The notes under the pieces were generated by a model, which saw only the letters and a program-made list of their open reading frames with translations, had not been told where the DNA came from and searched no databases. The translations under genes and the position numbers were made by a program. This document shows, one piece after another, positions 61,165 through 64,000 of a stretch of 64,000 bases of DNA. Position 1 is the first letter of the stretch; each line of letters opens with the position of its first letter. The DNA is from Anoxybacterium sp963668245 (lineage in GTDB: Bacteria > Bacillota > Clostridia > Peptostreptococcales > Anaerovoracaceae), in assembly GCA_963668245.2 (NCBI GenBank), contig OY764195.2, positions 2,542,001 through 2,606,000 on the forward strand. Direction: 5' to 3'.

Positions 61165-61277
61165 TCCTCCATCTCCCAATTCCGTATCTCTTCCTATTGT
61201 ACTTCATTTGATAAGAACATTCCAGTCTAGGAATGTTTTTTTGAAAGGATTCCGAATGAGCAGGGTGTTCCCAAACA

Positions 61278-61309
61278 AAAACGGTGGTTCTGATAAGAAC
61301 CACCGTTTT
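61278..61309 (-). terminator. Terminator of the TrpXYZ-type ABC operon
   Basis: AAAACGGTGGTTCT pairs perfectly with AGAACCACCGTTTT around GATA; on the minus strand a run of T follows. It lies 15 bases beyond the ATPase gene stop. Confidence 0.88.
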
Positions 61310-61323
61310 CACTCATTATGTGA

Positions 61324-62118
61324 TTAGGACAATAACGCTCTGTCATTGGCAAATACTTCACCACTTGCTTGACCAAATCGTTTTAGTAAGTCCTCAACCG
61401 TAAGTTTATTCTTTTCTTCACCCTTGATATCAAGGATAATCCGTCCTTCATGCATCATAATCAATCGATTGCCATATTCGATGGCGTGAAGCATATTGTG
61501 CGTCACCATCATCGCTGTCAGATTATCTTGTTTGATACACTGGTCGCTCAGCTTTAGTACTTTTTCTGCCGTCTTAGGATCTAACGCAGCTGTGTGTTCA
61601 TCTAGCAGCAGTATTTTAGGTCGAATCAAGGTAGCCATCAATAAAGTCAATGCCTGTCTTTGTCCACCGGACAATAATCCGACTTTTGCACTGAGTCTGT
61701 TTTCCAATCCCAGTCCTAGCTGACTCAACGACTCCTTAAAAAGTTCTCGCTCTTTATGACTAATGCCCCACCTCAAGCTTCTGTTTTTTCCTCTGCGATA
61801 TGCCAATGCCAAATTTTCTTCAATCCCCATATTTGCAGCAGTTCCCATCATGGGGTCTTGAAAGACACGTCCAATAGAACCCGCTCTACGATGTTCCGAA
61901 AACTTTGTCATGTCTTCTCCATCAATCAAAATCGTTCCTTGATCGATGGTATGAACCCCAGCGACACAGTTTAAAAGGGTTGATTTTCCTGCTCCATTCC
62001 CACCAATCAAGGTGACAAAATCCCCTTCTTCCAAGGTGAGGCTTACATTTGTCAGCGCTTGCTTTTCATTGATTGTTCCGATATTAAATCTTTTAGATAT
62101 GCTATTTATTGCTAACAC
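61324..62118 (-). CDS. ABC transporter ATP-binding protein (TrpXYZ type)
   Basis: A 264-aa cytoplasmic ATPase: Walker A GGNGAGKSTLLN (about 37-48), signature LLSGGQRQALTLLMA and Walker B ILLLDEHTAALD, with His after the catalytic Glu as in this subfamily. It starts with GTG at 62118; AAGGGGG lies 9 bases upstream, inside the permease gene end. Last gene of the three-gene uptake operon. Confidence 0.94.
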   Translation of the reverse strand: MLAINSISKRFNIGTINEKQALTNVSLTLEEGDFVTLIGGNGAGKSTLLNCVAGVHTIDQGTILIDGEDMTKFSEHRRAGSIGRVFQDPMMGTAANMGIEENLALAYRRGKNRSLRWGISHKERELFKESLSQLGLGLENRLSAKVGLLSGGQRQALTLLMATLIRPKILLLDEHTAALDPKTAEKVLKLSDQCIKQDNLTAMMVTHNMLHAIEYGNRLIMMHEGRIILDIKGEEKNKLTVEDLLKRFGQASGEVFANDRALLS

Positions 62119-62119
62119 G

Positions 62120-63013
62120 CTACGCTTCCCCCTTTGTCGATTTCATCAGTGGATTAAGATACGTTCGAAATACAGGAAGTGACAACGCTACAGCCACTGT
62201 GATTGCAGTAAAAAGCTTTAGATCATTGGCAGGCATTCCCATTTTTAGAACCGCAGCAATGATAATACGATAGGTAATCGCACCAAGCACCAAGGATAAT
62301 AATCGATTGAAGAAATTCTTCTTCCCAAAAAGCACTTCACCAATAATAACAGATGCCAATCCAATTACGATGGAGCCGATTCCCATCTGTACATCAGCAA
62401 AGCTCTGACTTTGTGCAATCAAAGCTCCACTGAATGCTACCATCCCATTGCTAATTACTAGGCCCAATATGATCATGTTGTTTGTATTGATCCCCTGCGC
62501 TCGCGCCATCTGTGCATTGTTTCCCGTAGCACGAACCGCACATCCAATTTCTGTTCCAAAAAACCAATACAAGACTCCAACAACACCAACCACGCAAATC
62601 AGTCCGAAAAAGATAACGGCATTGGTGTGTGCAATTCCCATCTTTTCAAAGCCAGAATACACCGTATCCATACGCAGAAGGGAAAGGTTCGCCTTTCCCA
62701 TAATGCGTAAATTTACAGAATATAAAGCAATCATTGTTAAAATACCTGATAAGAGAGCCGGAATTTTCAATTTAGTATGTAGAAGTCCGGTTATCAAACC
62801 AGCTGCCATTCCTCCCAGCAAGGCCATGAGCGAAGCCAAAAATGGATTCACGCCATGATAAATCAAGTTGGCCGCAATTGCAGCCCCCATGGCTATGCTG
62901 CCCTCAACAGACAGGTCAGCGATATCCAGGATACGATATGTAATGTAGACACCAATGGTCATTATCGCCCATAAAAGACCTAATGATATGGCGCCCAATA
63001 ATATTTGAAGCAT
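62120..63013 (-). CDS. ABC transporter permease (TrpXYZ / branched-chain-like)
   Basis: A 297-aa membrane permease with 8-9 helices of the BPD_transp_2 (LivH-like) class: SVEGSIAMGAAIAANLIYHG near residue 38 and GCAVRATGNNAQMARAQGINTNN near 165, the coupling-helix region. The ATG follows GAGAGGAAA. It works with the lipoprotein and the ATPase of the same operon. Confidence 0.93.
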   Translation of the reverse strand: MLQILLGAISLGLLWAIMTIGVYITYRILDIADLSVEGSIAMGAAIAANLIYHGVNPFLASLMALLGGMAAGLITGLLHTKLKIPALLSGILTMIALYSVNLRIMGKANLSLLRMDTVYSGFEKMGIAHTNAVIFFGLICVVGVVGVLYWFFGTEIGCAVRATGNNAQMARAQGINTNNMIILGLVISNGMVAFSGALIAQSQSFADVQMGIGSIVIGLASVIIGEVLFGKKNFFNRLLSLVLGAITYRIIIAAVLKMGMPANDLKLFTAITVAVALSLPVFRTYLNPLMKSTKGEA

Positions 63014-63047
63014 TCTTTTTTCCTCTCTCTATTGTTCTGGTCCTATC

Positions 63048-64000
63048 TTATTTTGCAGTTACATATTCTTGCAATTCAGCAGGAATGGTCAAACCAATTT
63101 CATCTGCAACAGTACCATTGATTGCAAAGTCAAACTTTGCGGAAGCTTCAATTGGCATAGTAGCTGGATCTGCTTCCCCTTTTAATATTTTAACACCCAT
63201 CAAACCGGTTTGGTATCCTAAATCGTAGTAGTTGATTCCTAATGTAGCAAGACCGCCATTATCAACCATTCCAGACTCTCCACAGATAACAGGAGTTTTT
63301 GACTCTTGTGTTACACCATGAACCACCGGCATAGCTGAAGCAAAAACATTGTCTGTTGGTATATAGATTGCGTCACATTGATCAACGATTGATTGTGTAG
63401 CTTGTTGTACATCATTTGAATTTGTAACAGTCGCTTCTAAATAAGAAAGACCCAGTGCTTCAATTGCTTCTTTTGCAACTTCTGCTTGTAAGATTGAGTT
63501 GTCTTCACTTGAAGTATATAAAACACCTACCGTTTTTGCGTCTGGTACCAACTGAACAAGAAGATCAATCTGCTCTTTGATTGGGTTCATATCAGTCGTT
63601 CCAGTTACGTTTCCTCCTGGTTCTTCATTTGAATCTACCAGTCTAGCTGATACGTAATCTGTTACTGCAGTTCCCAATATAGGAATTTCAGTTGTTTTAC
63701 CAGCGATAGACTGAGTTGCAGGTGTTGCAATGGCTAGAACCAAAGCTTCATTTTCACTGACAAAACGATCACTAATGGTAGAAAGATTGCTCTGATCTCC
63801 TTGGGCATTCTGCAAATCGATCACAATGTTATCTCCATCAACATAGCCATTATCATTTAACGCATCTACAAAACCTTGACGTGCAGCATCCAATGCTACG
63901 TGATCCATATACTGAACGATACCAACTTTAATTTGTTCAGAAGCCCCTTCATCAGAAGCCGCTTGATCTGCACTTCCACATCCTGTGCCTGCTACGGCCA
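63048..64000 (-). CDS. ABC substrate-binding lipoprotein (TrpX/ABC_sub_bind family), 5' end outside window
   Basis: Substrate-binding protein of the uptake system; 317 codons are visible and the start is off the right edge. The visible N-terminal part shows a lipoprotein box (VAGTGC, near 63980), then an acidic linker and KVGIVQYMDHVALDAARQGF, the beginning of the PF04392-type periplasmic-binding fold. Family members bind aromatic amino acids or related small molecules; the ligand is not proven here. An internal ATG at 63908 is not the real start, because the homologous sequence and lipobox lie before it. Confidence 0.93.
   Translation of the reverse strand, partial: AVAGTGCGSADQAASDEGASEQIKVGIVQYMDHVALDAARQGFVDALNDNGYVDGDNIVIDLQNAQGDQSNLSTISDRFVSENEALVLAIATPATQSIAGKTTEIPILGTAVTDYVSARLVDSNEEPGGNVTGTTDMNPIKEQIDLLVQLVPDAKTVGVLYTSSEDNSILQAEVAKEAIEALGLSYLEATVTNSNDVQQATQSIVDQCDAIYIPTDNVFASAMPVVHGVTQESKTPVICGESGMVDNGGLATLGINYYDLGYQTGLMGVKILKGEADPATMPIEASAKFDFAINGTVADEIGLTIPAELQEYVTAK

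Noticed and set aside
61216..61242. Plus-strand terminator-like hairpin AACATTCC-N6-GGAATGTT followed by T residues
   Set aside because: No plus-strand gene ends nearby; in the minus direction it lacks a T-run and lies in the amidase leader. Probably fortuitous.

Overview
The window looks like a chromosomal segment of a low-GC Gram-positive anaerobe, most probably a motile member of the Clostridia (Bacillota). The signs are AGGAGG-type ribosome binding sites throughout, S-layer homology (SLH) proteins, a CIRCE element in front of htpG, a sigma-54 activator, several c-di-GMP enzymes, MCP chemoreceptors and VanZ/C1-peptidase family proteins. No rRNA, tRNA, intact insertion sequence, prophage or CRISPR array was seen. 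Species cannot be named from the sequence alone.

Layout. 1-5.3 kb: a chemoreceptor running off the left edge, an XRE/TPR regulator of RRNPP type, and a divergent secreted papain-like peptidase ending in a strong terminator. 5.4-28.4 kb: one long minus-strand surface-polysaccharide locus. Read in transcription order it holds an SLH protein; two Wzz-like chain-length proteins bracketed by two homologous single-TM coiled-coil proteins; a polyprenyl-phosphate sugar-1-P transferase; a GT26 and two GT4 glycosyltransferases; an APH-fold kinase; a thymidylate-kinase-like protein; an acyltransferase; a Wzy-like polymerase; a nucleotidyltransferase/TMK-like fusion; a MurJ/Wzx flippase; gmd, fcl, manC and manA (GDP-L-fucose supply); and a VanZ protein. 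The middle (about 10.3-19.7 kb) is visibly more AT-rich than its flanks, as expected for an exchangeable serotype-specific core. 28.4-31.6 kb: htpG with promoter and CIRCE, then a broken hipBA toxin-antitoxin remnant.

31.6-38.9 kb: a transporter/signalling module. On the minus strand lie a 48-aa membrane peptide with a TTG start, a sodium:solute symporter, a histidine kinase, a sigma-54-dependent response regulator and the manganese exporter mntP. Divergent from it is an SLC23-like permease preceded by a near-consensus -24/-12 sigma-54 promoter with two GTGC-type repeats upstream, followed by a small HesB-like CGCG-motif protein. The simplest reading is that the two-component system activates the divergent permease. 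38.9-47 kb: c-di-GMP and regulatory genes: a PAS-GGDEF-HD-GYP protein, a TDT transporter, an NT5C-like nucleotidase, a TetR regulator, and two paralogous 7TM-PAS-GGDEF proteins flanking a PadR regulator. 47-49.4 kb: a second SLH protein and an MFS sugar:cation symporter, tail to tail.

49.7-53.1 kb: a second poly-HAMP chemoreceptor, with a dCache amino-acid-binding signature. 53.2-59.5 kb: an efflux operon (two HlyD-type adaptors, a heterodimeric ABC exporter with one degenerate ATP site, and a MarR repressor) with a consensus promoter overlapped by a 28-bp palindrome. 59.6-61.2 kb: a cell-wall amidase. 61.3-64 kb: a TrpXYZ-type ABC uptake system whose lipoprotein runs off the right edge.
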